Positions 9,001 to 14,481 of a stretch of DNA of 14,481 nt are shown in pieces. Both the position numbers and the translations under genes were made by a program. Origin of the DNA: a candidate division CSSED10-310 bacterium. GTDB lineage: Bacteria; CSSED10-310; JAFGDC01. Position 1 is the first letter of the stretch. Every line of letters begins with the position of its first letter. Below the pieces are notes generated by a model. The model was not told the DNA's origin, made no database searches, and saw only the letters and a list, made by a program, of their open reading frames with translations. The DNA lies in NCBI GenBank assembly GCA_016932295.1, contig JAFGDC010000533.1:1-14481 (forward strand), written 5' to 3'.

Positions 9001-10083
9001 GGAGAGCAGGCGATCCGCGGCAGCGATGTCACCCGTTTCGCCGCGCATGAGCGCATACCATTCTTTGAGGAACGGCTGCATCGGGTGCTCCTGGAAAAGG
9101 TCTTCGAAGACCCGCAGGGCACCAGCCACGTCGCCGTCCAGAAACAACTTCCGGCCGGTCGACACCTTTTCCGCGGTGGCAGTCGGCAGGCGCAATCCCT
9201 TCCGGTACGGTATTTTCACCCTGAAGACGCGCTCATACCGCCGGCACACCACCGACCGTTGCCCGGCTGCCACCGGCGCAAGAGCGGCCAGCTTGTCCTT
9301 CAGCGGGACCGATCTGTCGCGCACCACCCGCCACGCATCGCCGACGCTGAGCCAGTCATACAGAGAGCGGAACAGCAAGCCCTGCGCCATGTGCTCGGTG
9401 ACCGCCTCCGGGAGTTCTTCCGCCACCCGGCGGCGGAACGCTCCCTGCGATCTCAGTTCCGGATTGAGCAGCTTCATGTTCCAGGCGGCAACCAGGTTGT
9501 CAGTCAGGAACGCCCTGAGAGCCTCCGCATCGCCCCTCTCGCGCAGTGTCCGTTCCCTCAGGTGAAAGATCCGCCACAATATCTGCGCGGTTTGTTGCAT
9601 GAGATGCGCCTGGATGCGCCGCGCATGTGGCGTCATCGTCCCTGCCTCCCCACCGGACTGGTGGAGCAGGCGGTTCAATCCACTCCTGATTTCGTCCAGG
9701 TGGAAATCCTGGTCGTCGATGGCGGCCGCATGCGCCTTGACAAACAGCAGCCACGCCTCCTCGAGGCGCTCCCGGTCCCGGCTCCATTGGGCCGCCTCAC
9801 AGGCATAGTTGGCGACCTCCTGCGCTTCCTGATGGCAGTTGTACCCGATCAGGACCTGGGTGAGATGAGAAGCCGCCTCAGCAAAACCCGTCAAGAGCGG
9901 CCTGACCAGATACCTGTCGTTCTCCTGCCTGAACCGTTGATATGTTGTCTTGGGACCAGCCAGCAGACGGGCCAGAAACCCGCCCGTGCCTAACAGATAC
10001 CTGGCTTCCAGTTCCTCCAATCGCGCCACGAGCCGGGGGAAATCCTCGAGGATCTCCTCGATGGTGAATGATTGCCAGACCAT
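6100..10083 (-). CDS. TPR-like / P-loop ATPase / winged-helix / NYN (PIN-like) nuclease fusion protein
   Basis: 1327 residues from ATG at 10083, chosen over an in-frame start 25 codons upstream because AGGAAG lies 6 nt before it. Residues ~1-620 are helical, with TPR-like units, the clearest near 519-550 (WGFLGNLYESMGNIDRAFKAY). Residues ~632-742 look like a beta-sandwich (VELLTPFIALESDITSVVIRF). The ATPase (~750-1045) has Walker A PGGTGKS with K795, Walker B RILVIWDD with D879/D880, a disordered Gly/Arg/Asp insert after it, and a STAND-like sensor stretch VIGITPW. Residues ~1049-1130 resemble a winged helix. The end (~1146-1310) is an NYN domain: FVDHENL (D1156, N1159), SGSADFEL (D1238) and SADRDF (D1264, D1266), matching the acidic metal site of LabA/NYN RNases. 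The likely role is a cytoplasmic signal-gated RNase, possibly anti-phage or stress-response; this is inferred. Transcribed alone from the promoter at 10214-10242. Confidence 0.9.
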   Translation of the reverse strand: MVWQSFTIEEILEDFPRLVARLEELEARYLLGTGGFLARLLAGPKTTYQRFRQENDRYLVRPLLTGFAEAASHLTQVLIGYNCHQEAQEVANYACEAAQWSRDRERLEEAWLLFVKAHAAAIDDQDFHLDEIRSGLNRLLHQSGGEAGTMTPHARRIQAHLMQQTAQILWRIFHLRERTLRERGDAEALRAFLTDNLVAAWNMKLLNPELRSQGAFRRRVAEELPEAVTEHMAQGLLFRSLYDWLSVGDAWRVVRDRSVPLKDKLAALAPVAAGQRSVVCRRYERVFRVKIPYRKGLRLPTATAEKVSTGRKLFLDGDVAGALRVFEDLFQEHPMQPFLKEWYALMRGETGDIAAADRLLSQVINVRQANFITFWNLAYYKFRQDLKRECLELLSMDHWMKLNLNRDEYSTVLLGLAIELGQTELALDVLESPTMLSYLPLAVDLAMACDHPDRARRFDEAMVRELQQDTGFDNDKVPLEDERRVPVDRLKAAFSFFVSHGLEDAGIRYFKNRLHYEPQYHANWGFLGNLYESMGNIDRAFKAYARQAECTLHSRSRPHKKEQVYEALLEFCVRHRRQELLGKSLQWAERAGLQQDLLRRYQRMRRHDVRADRPAQRLDGPRDMPRLGAEEMKPVYDVELLTPFIALESDITSVVIRFRNRGMPLPRFKALLTGVPDGWAPLHHEPFQIPYLPRGATTVYRFPVKKGMATGSGEFRLHVYAEPTPEKTWSEVREMKVPVRPLSTDRADLSIPSLFQRQAPGYDTELGMHDGLLNNLVQNVEQTPVVISAPGGTGKSALLREFSRLVRNTFDIIYISGDQAGDREDGDALEGIAQLETIMRTRNVHLESNLSWLKPIRRLVELIRFVNTKLTDRILVIWDDAFPEQAAAGSRTGSRTTGESADPSRHGDDPGGRERTAVRERLDMLDELGEIVHDRLVIGITPWHFSQELAGHPLMKRARKLRMPFLNEKKTEGLLGKLSRESGLILPEETVERFWRLSRGYIGFMKGLSEEVVDNILNRELRMVVAPQDVDRAANLMIERSPRFTHRWRPEYLSDEAVAIARYVMEHQRRPGQGVPVAALNQQLGLEDSVLQAVMDELTSRVRLMYIDSDRGYLCFNGVLMDWFLEQDRGTFHIEEQWRGGAACVDPGEKSALFVDHENLYLSLRDRGLVEAGAREGRWLLWVARQLRKKAEESGPLAVQPVVVANWDRPPFRYHMRSYRNAGYDVRIPATSKSGSADFELYDEIHSVLARHPEVGRFLLVSADRDFAQVALRIRDRYGKHVQVWAVAGPSLSKNYEALLGDDLQLLNEYLAPSRRMENAAFNLSED
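6121..6141. repeat. 8-bp hairpin in the last codons of the NYN gene, downstream of DUF1858
   Basis: CGCCGCAT (6121-6128), a 5-nt loop, then ATGCGGCG (6134-6141), a perfect stem. It lies 44 nt past the DUF1858 stop and within the last codons of the convergent gene. No T-run follows on the plus strand, so termination of the DUF1858 transcript here is only a possibility; it could instead protect a 3' end. Confidence 0.5.
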
Positions 10084-10388
10084 GTCAATCTTCCTGTCGT
10101 CAACATCGGAGATAATAATAATTGTAATCCAGCACGACACGTCACGGGGTGCTCCCAATATCCTTTCTCAATAGCGCTCAGCCAACTGGGACGACTCCGT
10201 CTCCACACCGCACACTCTAGAAATAAAAGGGCAAATTGTCAAATTTTCAAAGCGCTTGCCAGGCTTTATCCGGTCCTCGCGACAGCCTTTTTTCAGGATC
10301 GTTCTCAGGCGCATCCACCCAGACAGAGCGCATTCGAACCAGCATGCAGCGCCCCCTCCGTCTGTCTCTCCATTCAGACCGGAGTCGG
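10084..10388. other. intergenic region between the glycosyltransferase and NYN-ATPase genes
   Basis: 305 bases between two minus-strand genes. It holds the NYN gene's promoter and a leader of about 120 nt. I see no gene, no repeat core and no clear terminator for the glycosyltransferase; 10243-10388 shows nothing recognisable. Confidence 0.6.
10214..10242 (-). promoter_or_regulatory. strong sigma-70-like promoter of the NYN-ATPase gene
   Basis: On the minus strand: perfect TTGACA (10237-10242), a 17-nt AT-rich spacer, then TAGAGT (10214-10219, 4/6). The predicted transcript would have about 120 nt of leader before the ATG at 10083. This is the best -35 and spacing match in the window and indicates separate transcription from the glycosyltransferase. 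Confidence 0.65.
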
Positions 10389-12068
10389 CTATTCCACCAT
10401 GTGGCGCACGTGCGGCGGCGGCGCATCCCCCAATCTACGCAGCACCGGCGGCGGCGCGTCCGGAGCCGTCGCCATCCAGACCTCGAGCCTGTGATGCGCT
10501 TCCACCTTTCGGTACAAATCCGGCAGCCACAGGGGCGGTGCGCCGGCCGTCACGATCCAGCGCGGGTGGCTTTGACTCAGACTGGTACGATATTCGTGCC
10601 GCCATTCAGGCCGGAACGCGCTTAATTTGGGGTCCATGAGAGGAAAGGTGCTGTAAAACCTGGATGGGCAGGACAGACCGGTCAACTCGTAGAGCGCTGG
10701 TTCGAATCCCTGGACCGCCAAAAAATCCGCCGGCCCGGCATTCCAGCGCAGAAACCTGGCGATCATCGAGTTGCTGATGTACTCGTAACCGTCCGGCCCG
10801 CCGAATTGCGAATAAAACCTGAAGTGTCCCATCCGCCCGCTCACAAGGTCCCACCACCGGTCCAGGTAGCCGGTGTAGAAAGGTCGAACCTGCCCCCAGG
10901 TGAACAGCAGGCAGAGTCCTGCCGCCGACAGGCCGGCGGTGGCACGGCGCCCCGCGCGGCCGAGGTCGGAGCCGCCGCCAGCCGCGAAGCGGTGCAGCAG
11001 GAAACCGAGCCAGGCCACGCCCAGGCCCACCAGATAACAAACCGGGGGCAGCAACACGACGTAGTGATAAAGGTAGTATTTTTTCTGCACCAGGAGAACC
11101 AAAAAGCTACCGGCACACCACAGCAACACGGTGCGCCAGGCGGTTCTGGAAAGCAGGCGCACGCCGACGGCCAGACCCAGGAGATACAGAAGCACCGTCG
11201 CCGGCGCTTCCAATTGGAAGGAAAGGGGTTGCCACACCAGATCCAGCATGGTCACCTCGCCGGCCTTGGCCATCACGTAATAAGCATTGTATCGCAACAG
11301 AATCTCCACCATGTTCCGCCAGGCATCGTGATGCCGGAGGACGAGTGCCGCCACCGCCACTGCCGGTCCCAGCATCCCGCCGGCCGCTGCTCCGAGGTGC
11401 TTCGCCAGGAGCATTGGCGGGCGCTCCGCCAACCGCAGCCAAAGCATGACCGCCAGGAACGGAGCCAGCACGGCCGCCGGCAGCTTGACCAGCACTGCCG
11501 CGGCCAGCAGGCCGAAGCTGAGGGCGGTCCGTGGCAGGCTTGGCGGACCCGTGATGGAGACCACCGCCGCGGTGGCGAAGAGACTTAACCAGATCTCCGG
11601 CTGCGCCGTATCCCAGTAGATGAAACCGCCGAAATACACGATCGGGAAGCAGCAGGCGGCGGCCAGGCCTGCACCACGGGCGATCGATCCGCCCAGGCGC
11701 CGCGCCAGCAGCCACAACAGCAGGGCGATACCCGCCGCTGCCGCCAGGTCGCCGACGCGCTGAACATGCATGCCGGTGCCAAGCATTTCCTGCAACAGCA
11801 TGATAATGAGATAAAAACCCGGGGGTTTTTGATCCCAGAGATCACGGTAGGGCGCATTGCCGTCCCGCCACTGCCTGGCAAAATAGGCATACTGACCTTG
11901 ATCCCTGCCGTACGGATACCACAGCGTCGGTAACGCCATCGCCAGGGTTACCGCCAGCACCGGCAGGACCCCGGCAATCACCCTGATACGCGCATTTCCC
12001 ACGCTCCAGTTCCTCTCCCCGGCGGCGCCGGCCCAACCCGCGATATCATCCAACATTGGCGCTCTCAT
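10389..12068 (-). CDS. integral membrane glycosyltransferase, GT39/PMT (ArnT-like) superfamily
   Basis: 559 residues, ATG at 12068 (AAGGTGG directly upstream). An in-frame ATG at 12056, 12 nt past that RBS, is an equally possible start. After a first membrane helix (~30-50) comes the first-loop signature GRDQGQYAYF, with the catalytic-type acid D56, followed by DLWDQKPPG (D79, K81, P82), typical of polyprenyl-phosphate-sugar-dependent C-type glycosyltransferases. Roughly ten further hydrophobic helices follow, including a basic, aromatic VQKKYYLYHYVVLLPP segment. The C-terminal ~170 residues are hydrophilic and probably face the periplasm. Such enzymes transfer a sugar from a lipid carrier to lipid A, protein or a cell-wall polymer. 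The acceptor cannot be told here, since no LPS or glycan genes are adjacent. It is an orphan gene, divergent from the CNNM transporter. Confidence 0.87.
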   Translation of the reverse strand: MRAPMLDDIAGWAGAAGERNWSVGNARIRVIAGVLPVLAVTLAMALPTLWYPYGRDQGQYAYFARQWRDGNAPYRDLWDQKPPGFYLIIMLLQEMLGTGMHVQRVGDLAAAAGIALLLWLLARRLGGSIARGAGLAAACCFPIVYFGGFIYWDTAQPEIWLSLFATAAVVSITGPPSLPRTALSFGLLAAAVLVKLPAAVLAPFLAVMLWLRLAERPPMLLAKHLGAAAGGMLGPAVAVAALVLRHHDAWRNMVEILLRYNAYYVMAKAGEVTMLDLVWQPLSFQLEAPATVLLYLLGLAVGVRLLSRTAWRTVLLWCAGSFLVLLVQKKYYLYHYVVLLPPVCYLVGLGVAWLGFLLHRFAAGGGSDLGRAGRRATAGLSAAGLCLLFTWGQVRPFYTGYLDRWWDLVSGRMGHFRFYSQFGGPDGYEYISNSMIARFLRWNAGPADFLAVQGFEPALYELTGLSCPSRFYSTFPLMDPKLSAFRPEWRHEYRTSLSQSHPRWIVTAGAPPLWLPDLYRKVEAHHRLEVWMATAPDAPPPVLRRLGDAPPPHVRHMVE

Positions 12069-12206
12069 CCACCTTTGTACATCGACCCCGGATAATCCGC
12101 AATCGGGTACCCGCCCAAGCGCAGGAGTCCCGCCGCTTCAGATCAGCCCAAATCCTCCGCCTGGTTTTCTTACTGCATACAATAGAAGGGAAAGCGCGGG
12201 AATTCG

Positions 12207-12223
12207 TTCACCATATTGGTGAA
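12207..12223. promoter_or_regulatory. perfect palindrome, candidate operator
   Basis: TTCACCATATTGGTGAA has 7-bp arms around a 3-bp centre. It lies 139 bp upstream of the glycosyltransferase start in an AT-richer stretch. Size and symmetry fit a dimeric repressor site; no matching regulator gene is in the window. Confidence 0.45.
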
Positions 12224-12327
12224 AGAATCGGGTTGGGGAACTGTCTGTCTGAACGGCGTGAAACTACCGCAACACATGCGCTGTACAAACAAAACCCTCG
12301 TTGTTTCCCGATGCCTCGGAGAAATCG

Positions 12328-12342
12328 CGGGGTCGTACCCCG
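12328..12342 (+). repeat. isolated repeat core with extended hairpin
   Basis: CGGGGT-CGT-ACCCCG is a perfect 6-bp stem on a 3-nt loop, followed by AATTTGACACTTTT. It is the same core as elements A and B, but with CCCCG in place of CCCGG and no composite block around it. Confidence 0.65.
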
Positions 12343-12467
12343 AATTTGACACTTTTCGCCACAACGCATTGATCCCCAATGCCTTATGGCAAAGGCAACA
12401 GGATGAAGGCACACAGAGTGGAGCATGCCGAATCGTTTGGCGGGGGATTTGGGATCAGGTGGCACCC

Positions 12468-12497
12468 TTGACTGAATCGGTTCATACCTGTCATGAT
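12468..12497 (+). promoter_or_regulatory. possible promoter for the leader ORF and CNNM gene
   Basis: TTGACT (12468-12473, 5/6), an 18-nt spacer, then CATGAT (12492-12497, 4/6). It lies 24 bp upstream of the ATG at 12521. Plausible position, modest -10 box. Confidence 0.4.
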
Positions 12498-12520
12498 GCC
12501 AGTGGATTTACAGAGGAGCC

Positions 12521-12631
12521 ATGGAAGACCAGGACGACAGTGACACATCCAGGACCGCGGCCGCCGGCCAGACAAACGGTTGTAACAGCAATCCCCTGAT
12601 CGCCGGCGCCGCAGTGCGAAGACGACGATGA
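12521..12631 (+). CDS. possible 36-residue leader peptide overlapping the CNNM start
   Basis: ATG at 12521 follows AGAGGAG, with only 2 nt between, which is tight. The 36 codons begin acidic (MEDQDDSD), have no hydrophobic helix and end in four arginines. The stop TGA overlaps the next start as ATGA, so ribosomes could pass directly to the CNNM gene, which lacks a good RBS of its own. The in-frame region upstream of the CNNM ATG is closed by a TAA near 12582, so a longer CNNM start is excluded. It could be a coupling ORF or chance. Confidence 0.35.
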   Translation: MEDQDDSDTSRTAAAGQTNGCNSNPLIAGAAVRRRR

Positions 12632-13698
12632 TCGCCCTGATCGTATCTTTTGGATTCGCCGTCATCGTATCAGCCCTCTGCTCGGTGAGCGAGGCGGCGC
12701 TTTACTCGGTGCCGATCGGTCATATTGAGGTCCTGGCCCAACGCGGCAGGCTCTCCGGCAGACTCCTGAAAAAACTCCGCCTGGAAATGGACAAACCGAT
12801 CGCCGCCATCCTCATCCTCAACACCGTCGCCAACACTGCCGGCGCCGCCGTTGCCGGAGCCGCTGCCCGTTCGGTGTTTGGAAGCGCCGGCCTGGGAATC
12901 TTTTCAGCGGTGTTCACCTTCACCATTCTCACCTTCTCGGAAATCATACCCAAGACAGTGGGAGTGGCTCACGCCAAACGGATCGCACCCCTGGTGGCCC
13001 CACCCCTGCAGGTGCTTATCTGGATCCTCATGCCTCTCATCCACTTCTATAATGTGTTCACGAAACTGCTCACCAGAAACCAGGGATCCGCGAGCATGTC
13101 GGCTGATGAAATCCGCATGGTGGCACGGATGAGCAGGCGGTCCGGTCACATTGCCGGCGACCAGGAACTGGTCATCCGCAACATCCTCGAGTTGGGTAAG
13201 CGGCGCGCCTGGGACATCATGACCCCGCGTACCGTGGTGTTTTCCCTGGATGCCAACCTGACCCTGGAAGAAGCCAACCGCCAAGCGGATTCCTGGCCCT
13301 ACAGCCGGGTCCCAGTCTACGACAAGAACCCGGAGGACGTGGTCGGCGTGGTGCTGCGCCGCGATGTCCTGGCCAAGCTGGCCGAGGACAAGAAGGAGTT
13401 CAGGCTCATGGATATCATGAAGCCGGTTCATTTTATCCCCCACTCGGTACGGGCGGATATTTTGTTCAAGAAATTCATCGAGCGGCGGCAGCACCTGTTC
13501 GTGGTGATCGATGAATACGGCCAGATCGATGGGATAGTGACCCTGGAGGATGTCCTGGAGGAGATCGTCGGTCAGGAGATCATAGACGAATTCGACAAGG
13601 ACGACGATATGCAGATGCTGGCGCGGCGTCAGCGCGAACAGGTGATCGCCAGGATGAAGCAGGAAGATTATTACCAGCTTCCGAGGCGGGGGATCTAG
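12628..13698 (+). CDS. CNNM (DUF21) membrane protein with CBS pair, HlyC/CorC family
   Basis: 356 residues from ATG at 12628. The CNNM domain covers residues ~1-150: a first helix with SALCSVSEAALYS (15-27), N65-TVANT and FTFTILTFSEIIPKT (97-110, with the conserved SEIIPK), plus a further helix near 123-147. The acidic linker helix leads to two CBS motifs: ~197-255, starting IMTPRTVVFSL, and ~262-320, ending FVVIDEYGQIDGIVTLEDVLEEIVG. The family's C-terminal CorC_HlyC (transporter-associated) domain is absent, as in the short subgroup, and the chain ends in a basic helix. Relatives are Na+-coupled Mg2+ or Co2+ exporters or efflux-linked proteins of the inner membrane, regulated by nucleotide binding to CBS. 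The start is coupled (ATGA) to the small ORF upstream. Confidence 0.92.
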   Translation: MIALIVSFGFAVIVSALCSVSEAALYSVPIGHIEVLAQRGRLSGRLLKKLRLEMDKPIAAILILNTVANTAGAAVAGAAARSVFGSAGLGIFSAVFTFTILTFSEIIPKTVGVAHAKRIAPLVAPPLQVLIWILMPLIHFYNVFTKLLTRNQGSASMSADEIRMVARMSRRSGHIAGDQELVIRNILELGKRRAWDIMTPRTVVFSLDANLTLEEANRQADSWPYSRVPVYDKNPEDVVGVVLRRDVLAKLAEDKKEFRLMDIMKPVHFIPHSVRADILFKKFIERRQHLFVVIDEYGQIDGIVTLEDVLEEIVGQEIIDEFDKDDDMQMLARRQREQVIARMKQEDYYQLPRRGI

Positions 13699-13721
13699 CA
13701 CACCCACCAATCTCCACCACA

Positions 13722-13747
13722 TGTGATATCTCATTAAAGTTATCACA
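13722..13747. repeat. AT-rich inverted repeat after the CNNM stop
   Basis: TGTGATA (13722-13728) and TATCACA (13741-13747), perfect 7-bp arms with a 12-nt loop. It begins 23 bp past the stop. No T-run follows, so it is at best a weak or factor-dependent terminator or a 3' stabiliser. Confidence 0.5.
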
Positions 13748-13857
13748 ATTCCGTCATCACCCGTCACCGTCAAGATAACGGCGGCAATGTCAGAGGCGGC
13801 TGCAGAACACCAGGGAGAATTCAGGCGGGGGTTTTGGAGCGCCTTTCGTTTCGACAT

Positions 13858-13877
13858 AAGGATTCCGGGTCTGATTC
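13858..13877 (-). repeat. variant repeat core (GAATCAGACCCGGAATCCTT)
   Basis: Read on the minus strand, CAGACCCGGAATC replaces the CGTACCCGGAATC of the main family. It lies 116 bp before element B and in the opposite orientation. Confidence 0.4.
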
Positions 13878-13993
13878 TGTCTGCCGGTGGTAGTGCCGGG
13901 ATCAGTTTGAAAGACACTTTGTCGCTCTGTGAACACAGATGCATTTCGTATGGCTCACAGTCTACCACAGGAACCAGGCGGAACTCTTTCCAA

Positions 13994-14294
13994 TGGGGTC
14001 GTACCCGGAATCTTGTAATGATCGCTGCAGATCGTTGTTTTTCAAGGACTTACGACTGGACAGTCGGGGTCGGGACAGTCGGGGTCGTACCTGGAATCTT
14101 CTACTTTTCGATAGGAAGCGTTGATACTCAAAAGGCTGGCAAGAAGGTCCACGCGCAACCCCACGAGGTGTGGCGGCGGGGCCCGCCGCTCAAACCAGGG
14201 CGCGGCTGGCGCCACGCGCTCCCTTTGCTGGCGCCACGAGGGGTCGCACCTCCTCCGGGGTCGTACCTCCTCCGGGGTCGTACCCGGAATCTTG
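13994..14294 (+). repeat. composite repeat element B (inverted partner of element A)
   Basis: Cores at 13994-14014 and 14081-14100 are followed by the GC-rich block 14116-14238, with the stem GCGGCGGG/CCCGCCGC (14173-14189) and the palindrome TGGCGCCA. The block ends in a cluster of cores up to 14294. It is the reverse complement of element A (115/123 identities in the block) but longer, owing to a duplicated CGGGGTCG-type segment (14064-14080) and two 17-bp tandem units (14240-14273). Confidence 0.85.
14240..14273 (+). repeat. two tandem 17-bp units
   Basis: GGGGTCGCACCTCCTCC then GGGGTCGTACCTCCTCC, one base different, running directly into a full core at 14274. They are absent from element A, so the expansion happened in B after the copies parted. 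Confidence 0.75.
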
Positions 14295-14425
14295 TAATGA
14301 TCGTCGCGATGCGTTGGCTTCCAATCTTCCACGGCAGCCAGGCGGAACTCTTCCTAATGGGGTCGTACCCGGAATCTTGTAATGATCGTCGCGATGCGTT
14401 GGCTTTCAATCTTCCACGGCAGCCA
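14274..14425 (+). repeat. tandem direct repeat, 85-bp period
   Basis: The 67 bases at 14274-14340 recur at 14359-14425 with one mismatch, separated by 18 bases. Each copy begins with the core and continues with TAATGATCGTCGCGATGCG and a CTTCCACGGCAGCCA end. The GGCGGAACTCTT segment between them also precedes the core at 13994, so the full unit is about 85 bp. Confidence 0.85.
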
Positions 14426-14481
14426 CGGAGACAAAGGGTGAACTGCTGGCGTTACTCGAACATGACTAGACGCGGTGAGCA
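14426..14481. other. unassigned right edge
   Basis: 56 bases past the last repeat. One plus frame reads TKGELLALLEHD and then a stop at 14467, which looks protein-like but starts inside the repeat. Too short to call. Confidence 0.3.

Larger units (their letters stand above)
12069..12520. other. divergent intergenic region upstream of the glycosyltransferase and CNNM genes
   Basis: About 450 bases. It contains an operator-like palindrome (12207-12223), one isolated repeat core (12328-12342) and a possible plus-strand promoter (12468-12497). Short open frames occur on both strands but lack RBS and protein-like composition. I see no RNA gene. Confidence 0.6.
13699..13993. other. non-coding region after the CNNM gene
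   Basis: About 295 bases with an AT-rich inverted repeat (13722-13747) just after the stop and a variant repeat core (13858-13877). A minus-strand open frame begins at 13968 but runs antisense through the CNNM gene and is rejected. No other gene seen. Confidence 0.55.

Noticed and set aside
8890..9993. 367-codon plus-strand open frame
   Set aside because: It lies wholly antisense inside the NYN-ATPase gene, has low-complexity Arg/Pro/Gln-rich composition and shows no recognisable domain.
12069..12520. tRNA or structured RNA gene in the long spacer
   Set aside because: No cloverleaf arms, no CCA end and no T-loop motif found on either strand by eye.
13722..13747. CRP-type binding site
   Set aside because: The TGTGA and TCACA half-sites are 16 bp apart rather than 6, and the site follows a gene.
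12904..13968. 354-codon minus-strand open frame
   Set aside because: It is antisense to the well-supported CNNM gene, with no RBS and a His/Pro/Asp-rich composition typical of a reverse-frame shadow.
5310..14294. composite transposon or IS element bracketing the 8.4 kb block
   Set aside because: No transposase, no target-site duplication and no IS-type terminal repeats were seen; kept only as an inverted-repeat observation.
13994..14425. CRISPR array
   Set aside because: Repeat spacing is irregular, units contain the same sequence between cores rather than unique spacers, and there are no cas genes.
14384..14469. C-terminus of a broken gene ending TKGELLALLEHD
   Set aside because: The frame starts inside the tandem repeat and only about a dozen residues look protein-like.

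Overview
The window looks like chromosomal DNA of a GC-rich (roughly 60% by eye), Gram-negative-type bacterium. Shine-Dalgarno sequences are strong (AAGGAG, GAGGAG, GGGAGGTG), several promoters resemble the sigma-70 consensus, and the gene set (a Ser/Thr kinase fused to an ATPase and TPR repeats, a GT39-type glycosyltransferase, a CNNM/CBS transporter, a DUF1858 protein) occurs in lineages such as Desulfobacterota, Myxococcota, Acidobacteriota and Proteobacteria. I cannot place it more precisely.

Layout. Positions 1-3155 (minus) hold a large signalling protein of more than 1051 residues whose C-terminus is cut by the window edge: Ser/Thr kinase, then AAA/STAND ATPase, then TPR repeats. A divergent 151-residue four-helix membrane protein (3580-4035, plus) follows. 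It converges on a DUF1611 (DgcN-like) P-loop protein (4052-5107, minus). A 0.57 kb spacer then carries repeat element A and a promoter for a small membrane-anchored DUF1858 protein (5681-6076, plus). Converging on that is the most unusual gene of the window (6100-10083, minus): a 1327-residue protein with a helical/TPR N-terminal half, a beta-sandwich-like segment, a P-loop ATPase, a winged helix and a C-terminal NYN (PIN-like) nuclease domain with four conserved aspartates. It has its own promoter with a perfect TTGACA. Upstream lie a GT39-type integral membrane glycosyltransferase (10389-12068, minus), a spacer with an operator-like palindrome, a possible 36-codon leader peptide overlapping the next start by ATGA, and a short CNNM/CBS-domain transporter (12628-13698, plus). 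The last 0.78 kb is non-coding and repeat-rich.

Two structures cut across the genes. First, an intergenic repeat family with the core GGGGTCGTACCCGGAATCTT, itself a small hairpin, occurs about ten times in both orientations, and no transposase gene is in view. Second, two of its composite copies (5310-5560 and 13994-14294) form a long inverted repeat. A 123-nt block aligns without gaps at 115/123 identities. The pair encloses the 8.4 kb block with the NYN-ATPase, DUF1858, glycosyltransferase and CNNM genes.

The genes do not form one operon: most are singly transcribed, divergent or convergent. The best candidate for an undescribed system is the single-gene TPR/ATPase/winged-helix/NYN protein, whose layout (sensor repeats, NTPase switch, nuclease effector) resembles STAND-type conflict proteins. 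That function is inferred from architecture only.
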